Assembly (NCBI GenBank): GCA_902601345.1
Contig: CACKMK010000005.1
Span: 20,925-84,924 of the forward strand
Reading direction: 5' to 3'
DNA from: an uncultured Candidatus Poseidoniales archaeon
GTDB taxonomy: Archaea > Thermoplasmatota > Poseidoniia > Poseidoniales > Thalassarchaeaceae
Length of the DNA: 64,000 nt
This document shows, in pieces, positions 51,023 to 61,800 of the stretch. Below the pieces are notes generated by a model. It ran no database searches. It was not told the DNA's origin and saw only the letters and a program-made list of their open reading frames with translations. The first letter of the stretch is position 1. Each line of letters opens with the position of its first letter. Position numbers and translations under genes: made by a program.

Positions 51023-54000
51023 ATGGCCCGAGACAAAAAGATGCGGTCTTTCTCCCTTACGGGATTGTTCCTGTTCAGCATTCTACTTTCTCTAGCTTTG
51101 CCGGCTGGCACAGTTTCAGCCTCCAACGAGACTACTTCGGGGACAATTACCGGGACCGAGACATGGGCAGGAGTGCACACTCTCACTGGTGATGTGACGA
51201 TAGCTCCCGGTGCCAAACTCATCATCAATCCAGGAGCAACGATCGAGTTTCCAAACGGAACCCACCTTGATGTCAGGGGTAGTCTATGCGCTGGAGTGGC
51301 TTCATGCGGAGCATCGTCCAATGCAGGTCCCGCTATGCGAATCAACCTAAGATGGAGCGAACCGGTTAACGCAAGCGCAACCGGAGAGTGCTACGGGATG
51401 AGCTACGGCAACCAAGAGATTTGGATAGACGATCCGTCTTGCAGTGAAGGAGTTCTGATGAGGAGCTCCATAGATCTGGCTGAGACTGGCCTGAGATACG
51501 TCACTTTCGATAGTGCTTGGGGAATTCCACAATACATCTCGGCAGTGGGAGAGTTTCGGTATGGGGCCCTAGTCCTGGATGGTGCCAGCCCTACCCTCAC
51601 TGAACTGTCTTTCAATCAAATCAACACATCCAGCGTTCTAACCACCAACCTAGCCCAACCGTCATTCAATGGGGGGGACTTTGCAGTTGGTATAGATGCA
51701 AATACCGGAATAGTCGGCGCTGCTCTCCAGATTTACTCCTCGGGCTCGTCTGTTAGCCCATTCTCGTTGTCCGACATTTCATTGACTGGAACAAACAACG
51801 GTTGCGGTAATAGGGATAATGGCCGGCATACTATCTGGGCCGAGAACTCATTCATCGAAATCGACAATGCTGACATCCAATCTGGGGATTTCGGAATCGG
51901 ACTATGGACTTCTGCCGGCAGTGTAACAAATTCCATCATCAATGTGAATTGCAATGGAATTGACTTGAACGGGAAGAAGGCAGTTGGGGGGACATCATTC
52001 AACTTCGATATTTCGAACAATGAAATAACAACGGTTAACGGGCCAGGGATTACTTCCGCCGCGGGCGCACTTGTGGATATCACGGACAATGATATCGGGG
52101 GTGCTGCTTCCGGATCAGGAGTGCTCGTTTACAATAGCGAGGCCCACATCCATCGGAACGAGATTGGACCAATAGGGGGATACTTTGGATTATGGCTGGG
52201 CGGTTCTTATGACGTGATTGCCGAGAACAATTCAATTTTCGAAACTTCTCTGACTCCAGTAGTCGCAGGAATGTACTCATATTCTATCCAGGCTGCATCA
52301 AGACTCTATCTGGCAAACAATTCGATCTCGTATGACGGAACCGGAACCTGTAGTAGTGATACTAATTGGGGGGGCCAATTCTCCTGTCCAGTTTTACATG
52401 CATACTTGACGGGTGTGACAATGTATGACAACATAATCACTGCTAGCGGGACAGCCGATGGAATTAGGGCCGTGGGCTCGCTCTTGGATATCCAGAGGAA
52501 CTCCTTCGATGTCCAGAAGACCGGCGCAGTGATCAAGAACTACGACAGCGGGTATGCTGACTCACAACAATATGGATCCCTGGCCTACTTCTCTGAGAAC
52601 GATTGGAACCAAGCCGAATCAGTATACAACGTAACCAAGAGCTCAGTAACTGCCCAGTCTGAGTATATTCCATCCCCACCCAGTGGAGAATATCCAGTCA
52701 AACTATCATGGCCAGATCAGGAGGCATGGCCCGACAACCAATTCCAGGGCGCAATTATCCCAACTCCTGTCAAGGATTGCAATAATTGTCAGAATATGAC
52801 TCCTAGGAACTTCCCATTGGGAGTGAGCATGGATAACAACTCCACCGTCTTCACTTTTGCAGACCTCACAAACTTAGACCTGTCAAAAGTGCAGATTGCA
52901 ACGCAGCCAACACACTTCGCAGTCCAGGTAAGTAGGGCAGAGTTGGTCAGGTTCCAGACTCTGATTGGGGGGGAGAAGGTCAGTGATGCTCTAGTCATAG
53001 TAGAGGATGCAGTTGGCAACGATCTCTACAGAGTCAACTCTGGCGGTGATGGATTCACACCTTGGATAGCACTTCCTTCTAACTTCCACCTAGACTTCAG
53101 AGGACTAGGTGGGGGGGACAACCCGGATGGCTTCGCTGATGACGAGTACGAGGACTCATGTTCCGATGGAATTGACAATGACGGTGACCTGATAATTGAC
53201 ACAGATGATCCCAGTTGCGACTATAATGCAGGAACAAGGGAGCTATCTTTGTACAGATATACCGCCTATAGATTCGGATATGGATACTATTCAGGAGAAT
53301 TCACACTCGAAGAGAACTCCCTGCAAGAGACAGCCAATCTGGAGAATCAGGCACCGACGGTAATTGTCACACAGGAAGAGGGCCACTCCTTCCGAAGAAT
53401 AGTCAATATTACAGGTAGCGCACACGACGGGACTCTGGCCAACAGCTATCCCACAGATGAGAGGGCACAATGGGATCAAGGCGGATACGTTCACGAAGTT
53501 CAGGTCAGAAATCCATTTACAGGATCATGGGAGAGTGCAGAATATGCTATTGATACTAGCGGGGTTGACGAGGGCAAAGTGACCCGGTTCAACAGACCCT
53601 TCAGTTCATGGTACTACAGCATTGACATGACGGGTTTGGCAGGAGAGGGCGATTATACCTTCGAATTCCGAGCCTTCGATGGGATAGACTACAGCACAGT
53701 GGTATCTAGGACCGTCAAACTAAACACACAACCCCCCACTGTATTCGTCTCATCGCCTAGCTCATTTTCGTCACATGACGAAGGCTCAGTAGTTTTCGAC
53801 GGATATGCCCAGGACCCATACGGGTGTCCAGATGCCTGTAACATCGACATCGGTCTGGTGTACATGGACATATCTGGGCCCAATTACCAGGTCACAAGCC
53901 CAGTCCAGACAAATGAAGACGGGACCTGGGATTGGGAATGGGACTTCAGCACTAGACCCAGAGAACTAACAACCTACACCTTCACAATCTGGGCATCGGA

Positions 54001-55309
54001 CTCCGACTTCTGTATCGGTGAAGTTGACGAGTGCCAGCCCGTAACACTTACTCTAACAATAGACAACAGAAACAGCCAGCCTACGATTAGCGTAAACCAA
54101 CCCGTGTCAGGGACACGTGTCTCTTCTTCAGCGGACACCTTGCTTAGTGGAGTGGCTAGAGACTTCGATGGAGGGGTTACCAGAGTCGATTTGGAGGTAA
54201 AGGATGTCTCAAACGACTATGTCACCGTGCATGAAACAAGCACAGGCGAGTTCTCTGAAGAAGGCGAGTGGGAGATAAATTGGGATACTACCCAACTTAG
54301 ACATGACGCCGAGTATCAACTGAGGTTCCGCTCATATGACGGCATAGACTACAGCAGTTGGGTCGATGTGATAATCACTGCCGACAACCCCCCTAACGTA
54401 GGCAATAATCAACCGGAGTTCGACCAAACTGGTTGGCAAAGCGAGATTATCCTCTATTGCGATACCGAATCGATTTCAGTCGACAAGTGCACAACCGCAG
54501 AGATTGACTTGAAAGAATACTTCTCAGATATTGACAATGACATCCAGTTCATGTCAGTTTACAATGATCCATCCACTGACTCTGATGACATTTTCCCGCT
54601 CGTTGTGGGTGTAGGAACTGACGGGATAGCCCGGTATGATCCGGCTGATATGCTATTCTATGAGGAGAATATGGATTCATGGACACTGAATAATGTTATT
54701 TTCATCGCTACAGATGCTTGGGACTCTAAGGCAAACTCACTACCGGTCACGTTCCGGGTCCTTCCTCTAGAATTTAGTATTCAAGAGCCTAACCAGACTT
54801 GGGTAGATTTGGATGGAATTGCGATTTATTCAGGAATCGGACTGCCAGGAAAGCAAGTCTCAGTATCAATAGGGGGAAATCCAGTAAACACCACAGTTGT
54901 CCAGGATGATGGAACTTGGGAACTCGGAGTCCCCGCCTCGAGAATCAAAGGAGAATCCTCTATTCCCGAATTCTCATATGCCGGCCAGAATACTGAAGTG
55001 ACCCCTATCTCCAAGGGTGAGCCGACAGCAGACTCTACTAATATGGCGTTGATGTTAGGAATGGCCGGATTGATACTTGTAGCTCTGGTGGTGCTGGCAT
55101 TCTTCAGCGGATTCATTGGAATAGAGGTCGAAGAAGATGAGGAGCCAAAGCAACCTGCTCAGATTCCAGAAGGAGAAGAATGGTGGTCCGGAGAATCGAA
55201 TGAAAATACCGATGAAGAAAGGGGACTAGAAAGGTATGACGACCATCCCGGGTGGCTTTGGGATCCCGATTCAGAGGAATGGGTCCCGGACCCAGATTTT
55301 CAGGAATAA
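51023..55309 (+). CDS. Large surface protein with right-handed beta-helix-like region, Ig-like repeats, TM and PGWLWDPDSEEWVPDP tail
   Basis: Signal GLFLFSILLSLALPAGTVSA. PbH1-like repeats (FEIDNADIQSGDFGIGLW..., NNEITTVNGPGITSAAGALVDITDNDIGG...). TM MALMLGMAGLILVALVVLAFFSGFIG followed by an acidic tail. Confidence 0.75.
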   Translation: MARDKKMRSFSLTGLFLFSILLSLALPAGTVSASNETTSGTITGTETWAGVHTLTGDVTIAPGAKLIINPGATIEFPNGTHLDVRGSLCAGVASCGASSNAGPAMRINLRWSEPVNASATGECYGMSYGNQEIWIDDPSCSEGVLMRSSIDLAETGLRYVTFDSAWGIPQYISAVGEFRYGALVLDGASPTLTELSFNQINTSSVLTTNLAQPSFNGGDFAVGIDANTGIVGAALQIYSSGSSVSPFSLSDISLTGTNNGCGNRDNGRHTIWAENSFIEIDNADIQSGDFGIGLWTSAGSVTNSIINVNCNGIDLNGKKAVGGTSFNFDISNNEITTVNGPGITSAAGALVDITDNDIGGAASGSGVLVYNSEAHIHRNEIGPIGGYFGLWLGGSYDVIAENNSIFETSLTPVVAGMYSYSIQAASRLYLANNSISYDGTGTCSSDTNWGGQFSCPVLHAYLTGVTMYDNIITASGTADGIRAVGSLLDIQRNSFDVQKTGAVIKNYDSGYADSQQYGSLAYFSENDWNQAESVYNVTKSSVTAQSEYIPSPPSGEYPVKLSWPDQEAWPDNQFQGAIIPTPVKDCNNCQNMTPRNFPLGVSMDNNSTVFTFADLTNLDLSKVQIATQPTHFAVQVSRAELVRFQTLIGGEKVSDALVIVEDAVGNDLYRVNSGGDGFTPWIALPSNFHLDFRGLGGGDNPDGFADDEYEDSCSDGIDNDGDLIIDTDDPSCDYNAGTRELSLYRYTAYRFGYGYYSGEFTLEENSLQETANLENQAPTVIVTQEEGHSFRRIVNITGSAHDGTLANSYPTDERAQWDQGGYVHEVQVRNPFTGSWESAEYAIDTSGVDEGKVTRFNRPFSSWYYSIDMTGLAGEGDYTFEFRAFDGIDYSTVVSRTVKLNTQPPTVFVSSPSSFSSHDEGSVVFDGYAQDPYGCPDACNIDIGLVYMDISGPNYQVTSPVQTNEDGTWDWEWDFSTRPRELTTYTFTIWASDSDFCIGEVDECQPVTLTLTIDNRNSQPTISVNQPVSGTRVSSSADTLLSGVARDFDGGVTRVDLEVKDVSNDYVTVHETSTGEFSEEGEWEINWDTTQLRHDAEYQLRFRSYDGIDYSSWVDVIITADNPPNVGNNQPEFDQTGWQSEIILYCDTESISVDKCTTAEIDLKEYFSDIDNDIQFMSVYNDPSTDSDDIFPLVVGVGTDGIARYDPADMLFYEENMDSWTLNNVIFIATDAWDSKANSLPVTFRVLPLEFSIQEPNQTWVDLDGIAIYSGIGLPGKQVSVSIGGNPVNTTVVQDDGTWELGVPASRIKGESSIPEFSYAGQNTEVTPISKGEPTADSTNMALMLGMAGLILVALVVLAFFSGFIGIEVEEDEEPKQPAQIPEGEEWWSGESNENTDEERGLERYDDHPGWLWDPDSEEWVPDPDFQE

Positions 55310-55362
55310 TCGGAGTCACAGGTTCTCCTAACATTATTGAGTGAGTCTAAGAGTTGGGTACC

Positions 55363-57891
55363 ATGACAGCGGGCACTTCTTCACGACCTGGGGTACAGGA
55401 AAGGATATTCCTGCATCTAAGTGACTATGTAGATCATACGGATAAAGTCGAAGTCCCATTCGCACTATCCCAGATGGGCATTGCGAACGCGGTCTCCATT
55501 GCTAGATCTAATGTTCCCAGGGCAATATCTGGGATGAAAGAGGCCGGCCATCTTGTGGAACGCCAGGCGCATGTCACCGGCGTTTCTAGGAAGAGGAAAG
55601 CCTACTTCCTAACCGACGAAGGTGCCAAGGTTGCAGATGAAATTTGGTCTAGGATATCCGAGAACAAGGTACGAGTTATTCATTCAGATGGCCGCTCCGA
55701 ATCTTCAACTCTTGCACAGGCAATCGAGTCATCTGAACTCCCACTTAGACATGTGGATATGCTTCGATACATGGACGATTCAGGGACAATTGACCTGTCA
55801 GGACTTTCATCCGAATTGGTTGAGAGGGACCTATCCAAACACATCGAGAAACAACTTGTTTCCTACCTAAACGACCTTCCTAGAACGAGGAGATTCTATG
55901 GTAGGGAGAAAGAATTGGACGTAATGGCCAAGCTCCTCGAAGCCAAGTCGGCATCAATCTTGGTCCCGGGGATTGCAGGAATTGGGAAGACCTCACTTTC
56001 TACCAAGATTCTAGACCGATTTACACACCGGAGAAACCTCCTTTACCATAGGTGTCAGGACTGGGAGGGTTCTAGGGCCTTCCTTGAGGCATGTGCCGAG
56101 TGGCTCTCGGCAGTCGGACATAACGATCTGTCTGACTATCTGGCTTCAACCCCAGTTCCTCAGACTAATATGGCTGTGAATCTAATCTCTGCAGGTTTAT
56201 CCGAATCTCCCTCATTGATTGTAATAGATGATCTGCACAAAGTTGGCGATGAGACGCTATACTCGATTCTAAAGGAACTAACTCTAAGAATTCACTCCTT
56301 GAATGAAGTGGGACTCGTGATGTTCTCTAGATCATTCAGGATGGTAGTCCCCGAATCCGACCAATCTGGTAATATCGTAACCCTGGTCATGCCTCTACAG
56401 GGACTAGATGAGGAATCCAGCAGACAGATTCTCACGGCCATGCCAAAGATGGATTCTGATCAATTCATGCACATTTACTCGTTGTCGAGGGGGCACCCAC
56501 TAATTCTTGAACTAATCAATAGGGGCAATGTTGCTGAGACCTTTCACGCCACACTAGAGGCATTTGTAGAGAAGGAGATTTTCAGTAGGCTTTCAGGATC
56601 TGAGAAACGGGTATTAGGAGCAATTGCGGTCTTCAGAGAGCCAGTTCCTATCCAAGCAATCCATCAAATCGAGGGAAGCGTCGACCTAATTGATGAATTG
56701 GTAGAGAAGGGACTAGCTAGACAGTCAGATGCAGAAAATTTCGATGTTCACGATCTAGTAAGGGAGTTCTTACTCAGATCCATGGACCATGAAATGAAAA
56801 CAGATCTCCATGCTGCAGCAGTGAAATGGTACCGAGGGAAAATGGACGATGCTGCAGATCGAATAGAGTTCATTCACCACTTGAGTCAGACTGGAGATGA
56901 AGAGGGCCTAGCAGAGGTTTTGCTTACCGAAGGACACGGTCTAGTAAGTTCTGGACACACAGAGCTTCTCTCAATTCTCAACTCTCTGGAAAGTAGTGAT
57001 TATGACTCAAAGAGTCGGGGACTAATCAGAGAACTGAAGGGAGATATACTGACTATTCAGGGAAGATGGGACGAAGCAGAGGAGCAATATGACGCTGCGA
57101 CAAAGCACATTGGCGCTAACATGCCAAGCTCCGAGTTAGCCCGTCTCCTATCAGCCAGAGCAGACATAGCCGTAAAGAGGGGTGCAATGGACGACGCTCT
57201 CGAGTTGCATAGGAACGCACTCAAGATTCAGATCGAGATTAGAGACGCAGTAGGTGCTGCTAGGACTTACAACAACATGGGCCATATTTTCCGTAGGAGG
57301 AGGGATTCTCGTCGCGCACTCGAGGTCTATGGGAATGTCGAGGACCTTCTGGACAAAGAAAAGGATCCAGAACTAAATGAGGCTAGAATTAGATTGGCCT
57401 CTGCATTTATTGAGATGGGTGAGCTAGATAGGGCAAGGGAACATGCTCTTTTTGCCTATGAGAATACCAAGGACTCCAATCAGGATTTCCTACACGCTAG
57501 ATCAAGAGCGGTTCTTGGCAGATACTACGCTAAAATTTCAGATAATGACCTAGCGCTTCTACACTACTCAGGGGCACTCGACACCCTATCCGATCAGAAT
57601 GATCCACAAAGTACAGTGGAAGTAGAGATGCTACTCGGTCAGGTTTTGATCGATGCAGGTAGAAGGGAGGAAGCAGCCGAGCACTACCTAAACGGTCTAG
57701 CCGTAGCCGAGTCAAATGACTTTAGAATGCTGCAGGGAGAGTTACTAGCGAGACTGGGCGAAGTCGAATCCGATCGATCTCAGAGGATGAATTATCTCCA
57801 GAGATCGCTGTCTCTATTCAGAGAGCTCGGAGCCGTTGGAAGGATGAAGGAAGTCCAGAACTCAGTCCATAGGGCTGTAATGGGAAGATAG
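55363..57891 (+). CDS. STAND-type regulator: N-terminal winged HTH, P-loop NTPase, C-terminal TPR repeats
   Basis: HTH-like N-term (VQERIFLHLSDYV...RSNVPRAISGMKEAGHLVERQAHVTGVSRKRKAYFLTDEG); Walker A LVPGIAGIGKTSL; Walker B SLIVIDDLHKV; TPR-like ARTYNNMGHIFRRRRDSRRALEVYGNV. ATG 55363 preferred over TTG 55354. Confidence 0.8.
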   Translation: MTAGTSSRPGVQERIFLHLSDYVDHTDKVEVPFALSQMGIANAVSIARSNVPRAISGMKEAGHLVERQAHVTGVSRKRKAYFLTDEGAKVADEIWSRISENKVRVIHSDGRSESSTLAQAIESSELPLRHVDMLRYMDDSGTIDLSGLSSELVERDLSKHIEKQLVSYLNDLPRTRRFYGREKELDVMAKLLEAKSASILVPGIAGIGKTSLSTKILDRFTHRRNLLYHRCQDWEGSRAFLEACAEWLSAVGHNDLSDYLASTPVPQTNMAVNLISAGLSESPSLIVIDDLHKVGDETLYSILKELTLRIHSLNEVGLVMFSRSFRMVVPESDQSGNIVTLVMPLQGLDEESSRQILTAMPKMDSDQFMHIYSLSRGHPLILELINRGNVAETFHATLEAFVEKEIFSRLSGSEKRVLGAIAVFREPVPIQAIHQIEGSVDLIDELVEKGLARQSDAENFDVHDLVREFLLRSMDHEMKTDLHAAAVKWYRGKMDDAADRIEFIHHLSQTGDEEGLAEVLLTEGHGLVSSGHTELLSILNSLESSDYDSKSRGLIRELKGDILTIQGRWDEAEEQYDAATKHIGANMPSSELARLLSARADIAVKRGAMDDALELHRNALKIQIEIRDAVGAARTYNNMGHIFRRRRDSRRALEVYGNVEDLLDKEKDPELNEARIRLASAFIEMGELDRAREHALFAYENTKDSNQDFLHARSRAVLGRYYAKISDNDLALLHYSGALDTLSDQNDPQSTVEVEMLLGQVLIDAGRREEAAEHYLNGLAVAESNDFRMLQGELLARLGEVESDRSQRMNYLQRSLSLFRELGAVGRMKEVQNSVHRAVMGR

Positions 57892-58695
57892 TCAAGAAGC
57901 CAGAATTTTGCTGGGCTCTGCCTGGCCAGTCCAGTAGCTGAACTCTGGGCCCAATTGTTTTGAGATCGAGATATTTCCTTCGAACTCGTCCCCTATCGCT
58001 AGAAGGACCTCACTCTCAGCAAGGTGGGGTGCGTTATTACTCTCCGAGAGGTGACAAAGAACAATGCTCCTCAGGTCCTTATTCATTGAACGAAGGAGTA
58101 CTTCTCCAGCTTGGCTATTGGAAAGGTGTCCCCCTCTTCCCGAGATTCTCCTCTTCAGGGAATCAGGATATGGGCCAGACATGAGCCTCTCATGATCATA
58201 GTTAGCCTCTATGGAAATATGGTTACAACTCGAAAGATGCTTGACTAAGTCATCTGGAGCCTCGCCTAAATCGGTTACAATCGCGGCTCTATCTCCTTTC
58301 CCATCGCTAGCAACCAATGCTACGTTGTCTGCATCATCGTGAGGTACAGGTATGGCTAGCATACTCAAATTGGATGAAAACTGAATTCTTTCCAGACTCC
58401 CGAATTCTGCGAACTCACCTTCTACCAGTCCCATCCTTGAGGCGGTTCCGCCATTACAGTGCAGAACAGAAGACCATTTTTTCGATGCATTTAGTGCAGA
58501 CCCTGAATGATCCTTGTGATGATGAGTTACGACAATCGAATCTATTGATTCCGGATCAAATCCAGCTATCCTGAGCCTTTTCTCAGTCTGCCTTAGGCTG
58601 AACCCGCAATCAACCAGGACATTGTAATCTCCTGAGGAAATTAAGGTGGCATTTCCACGACTTCCTGAACCTAGGTGAGTAATGCCAATTCCCAT
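57892..58695 (-). CDS. MBL-fold metallohydrolase (YycJ-like)
   Basis: GITHLGSGSRGNATLISSGDYNVLVDCGFSLRQTEKRL, VVTHHHKDHSGS, VTDLGEAPDDL, VLCHLSESNN. Confidence 0.9.
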   Translation of the reverse strand: MGIGITHLGSGSRGNATLISSGDYNVLVDCGFSLRQTEKRLRIAGFDPESIDSIVVTHHHKDHSGSALNASKKWSSVLHCNGGTASRMGLVEGEFAEFGSLERIQFSSNLSMLAIPVPHDDADNVALVASDGKGDRAAIVTDLGEAPDDLVKHLSSCNHISIEANYDHERLMSGPYPDSLKRRISGRGGHLSNSQAGEVLLRSMNKDLRSIVLCHLSESNNAPHLAESEVLLAIGDEFEGNISISKQLGPEFSYWTGQAEPSKILAS

Positions 58696-58799
58696 AATTA
58701 ACTTCCTGCCTCGAGGCGCTCTTTGAACAAATCCGTTCTCATCAGAAAATAATCTCGATTTCCCCCTACTGCACTTTTCTCCACGCCTCCCATCGTGAT

Positions 58800-58819
58800 A
58801 TGTCCGAACGACGCTCCAT
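58800..58819 (+). promoter_or_regulatory. Copy B of shared 20-bp upstream element ATGTcCGAACGACGCTCCAT
   Basis: 19/20 identical to 20711-20730; starts 66 nt before ATG 58866. Confidence 0.6.
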
Positions 58820-58865
58820 CACCATGATAAATCTCTGAAGTTGGGATTTACATAGAGGTGTGCGA

Positions 58866-61800
58866 ATGCGTAGGAAGCAGACTGCATTACTAGTATCCCT
58901 TCTGATTTTTTCTAGCCTTGCTTTTGTTTCACAAACAAGGCCACAATCTCCGGTTTCATCCACGGATCCCAATGAGGCCGAGGGTACAGAATCGCCCGTT
59001 ACAGACCAGGACGGCGACCTAGTACCCGATCTTTACGAGGTTATCTTCGGTGAACCGGTTGAGATTGACTTGTCTGGAATGAAGATGGCCATATCTGGTC
59101 TTAATCCCTCAGACTCTACAGACAACTCAACTGATCACGATAGAGATGGTCTGACCGCGTTACAAGAATACTGCTGGCCCTACACCTTGGATAACTGCTT
59201 CGAGGAGAGAAGTACGCTAACAGGAAAACCACCCGAAGAAACCGAATCCGGGCTAAGGGAATACTTGGATCCACGCGTGTCTGATACCGATGGTGATGGA
59301 CTTCCTGACGGTTATGAAGTCCACATGTGTACATTAGGGGGACTCTACAAAAAGGACCCAAACGATCCACTTAATCCGAATAATTTCTGGGAATGCCGGT
59401 ATTTCGACCCTCTAGACCCAAGTGACGTGAACATAGATTTCGATAGATGCGAGGCCGACTTCAGTTGGGGTTGTGGAGATGGATTCGATTTCAATAGTGA
59501 CGGGGAAATAGATGTGGGAGAAATGTTCACCAATGTAGAGGAATACTTGTTTGGAACTCCTGATGACTGGGTTACTGAAAGAGACGGCTTGTGGTGCTGG
59601 GGGCAGATTGCGGGTCTTACTGAGGACTCTTGTCAGGACCAGATCGAGAGGCCAACGGGCGAATCTGGTTGGATGGGGAGCGATCCGAGATTCTCAGACT
59701 CTGACTATTTCTTCTGGGATGAACTAGCTCCATCCCAATTGGACATAATTGGAGATGGTATTCCTGACGGCTGGGAGGCTCAATATGGGCTAGACCCATT
59801 GAATGCTAGTGATGCTACGATAGACTCGGACTTTGACGGATGGGACATTGACGGAGATGGTTTTGTTACACAGGATGTTACAATTGATACCTCCCAGTGG
59901 GGTGAGGCATTCAGTAACTACCAAGAGTATATGGTGGATTTCGATGATAGGGCTAGCGTAGTCCCGGGAGTCAGAGGCTTCGAGATATTTGCCGATCATG
60001 GCAACATGCTTAATTTCGATCACTCTACTGCAATTAGACTCACTGACTCTTCCGTTCACAGCATCATAGCCGATCAACCAAGAGAGAGGCTTGTAATTGG
60101 CAGCAAATACGGAATTACAGTTCTTGATCCATTTAGAGGGACCTCATCATCATTTGGAATTCCAGCCGGACTCGAGATCAATGTCATGGAGAGAAATACA
60201 GTAGGAGGTCTCGATTTTCTATTACTAGGTTCAAACATCGGTTTTCACTCAATAATCATGGAAAACGGAATACCGATGATGGAGTCAATGACTACTGATG
60301 AGATTGGTGAAATCTCAGTAATTTACCCGATAGAATCAGAGTCTATTGACTTAGGGATTCTACTAATTGGCGAAGAAGTCTGGAAGGTTACGTTCTCCGC
60401 GGAACAGTCAACGCTTATTCAATCTGAGATTTCAGCGATAGAACCTCTCTTTACTCTTCTTGAAGATGCAAAGGCAACCGTAAAATCAATCGCTCAGGCT
60501 AAAATTTTCGGTAGAACCCCGATTCTCCTAGTAGGGACAGACTTCGGATTAATTGCCTGGAACTCAACAGATGCCTCTGAGGATATCGGTAGCCCCTGGT
60601 GGGTCTTTACGTCCAACAATGCTGATGAATTCGTTAATCCTGATATACTTGACTCGAGAAAGACCGCAGTCGTCAACAGTATAGTTGTTGAAGAGTCAAA
60701 CAGTGGCTCAGATAATGTTTGGCTGGGCATGGGTGGAGGGCTTCATCAGATTACCATGGACCTATTTATCTCTCAACCAAGAGAGTCCATCAACAATGAA
60801 AGGATGCTCAATCTGGACGGCCTTCTATCCGGTTCAAACGACGTCAGAGCAATATTGCCCCTAGACGGGACGATAGTTCTTGGATCAATGGACGGAACCT
60901 GGTGCTTGGAGGGTGATTCGGACGGAATACTCGGAACTATGCAGAATCAGACTGACATACCTGGCCTTGTCACAACACTGACATCACTGCAGAGAGATGG
61001 GGAGATGTGGATTTTCGCTGGAATATCCCCGGGGAGATTCATGAATATCGCACCAATGGACCCACACTCTCATGACTCTGATCTAGATGGGATGCCCGAT
61101 GGTTGGGAGTTTGCCTACGGGCTGGATCCAACAGACCCATTCGATGGCTCAAGGGATAATGACGCAGATGGAGTGGCCATTGGCGTCGGAATCGGTTTCG
61201 GATTTGACAGATACTGGAGTAATTTGGAAGAATATCGCTTCACAGCTCCCTCTGAATACGGACACAATGGCACAGATCCCAGAGTTTCAGACACTGATGG
61301 AGACGGTCTAACCGATGGCGAGGAATACTGGGGATGGTTCCTAGAGCCCACCAATTTTGAGTGTCATTATCTCAATCAACAATATCTCTGCGATTCCACG
61401 CTGGGCCAATCTGCATCAGATGTCCACATGGGGGGTTGGACTGGGACCGGATCCAGTGGTGGGAGTGATTTGCCCACCGATCCGACCAATCCAGACTCGG
61501 ATGGCGATGGGATGCCTGACGGATGGGAAATAAAGCATAGGAGATGGATAGGGGACGTTTATACCGGGGGAAACGACTGGACTCTGGACCCGAATAACCC
61601 GGATGATGCGAACGAAGACGCTGATGGGGATGGTCTGACAAATCTTTGCGAGTATGAGTGGGAAAGGCTGCGAGAAAGATCGATACTTACCGGAATACAA
61701 TCTCATGGGGAGTCTCCCGATTCAGTATTAAATTGGACTCCTACTAACCCCAACCAAGTCGACTCAGACGGAGACTCACTACCAGATGGTTGGGAGGCAA

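Noticed and set aside
55363-57891. Antiphage STAND (Avs-like) defence gene
   Set aside because: No effector domain recognised and no defence neighbours; architecture fits a transcriptional regulator.
58766-58972. 68-aa minus-strand ORF
   Set aside because: Overlaps the signal-peptide coding region of the TSP3 giant at 58866; no recognisable motif.
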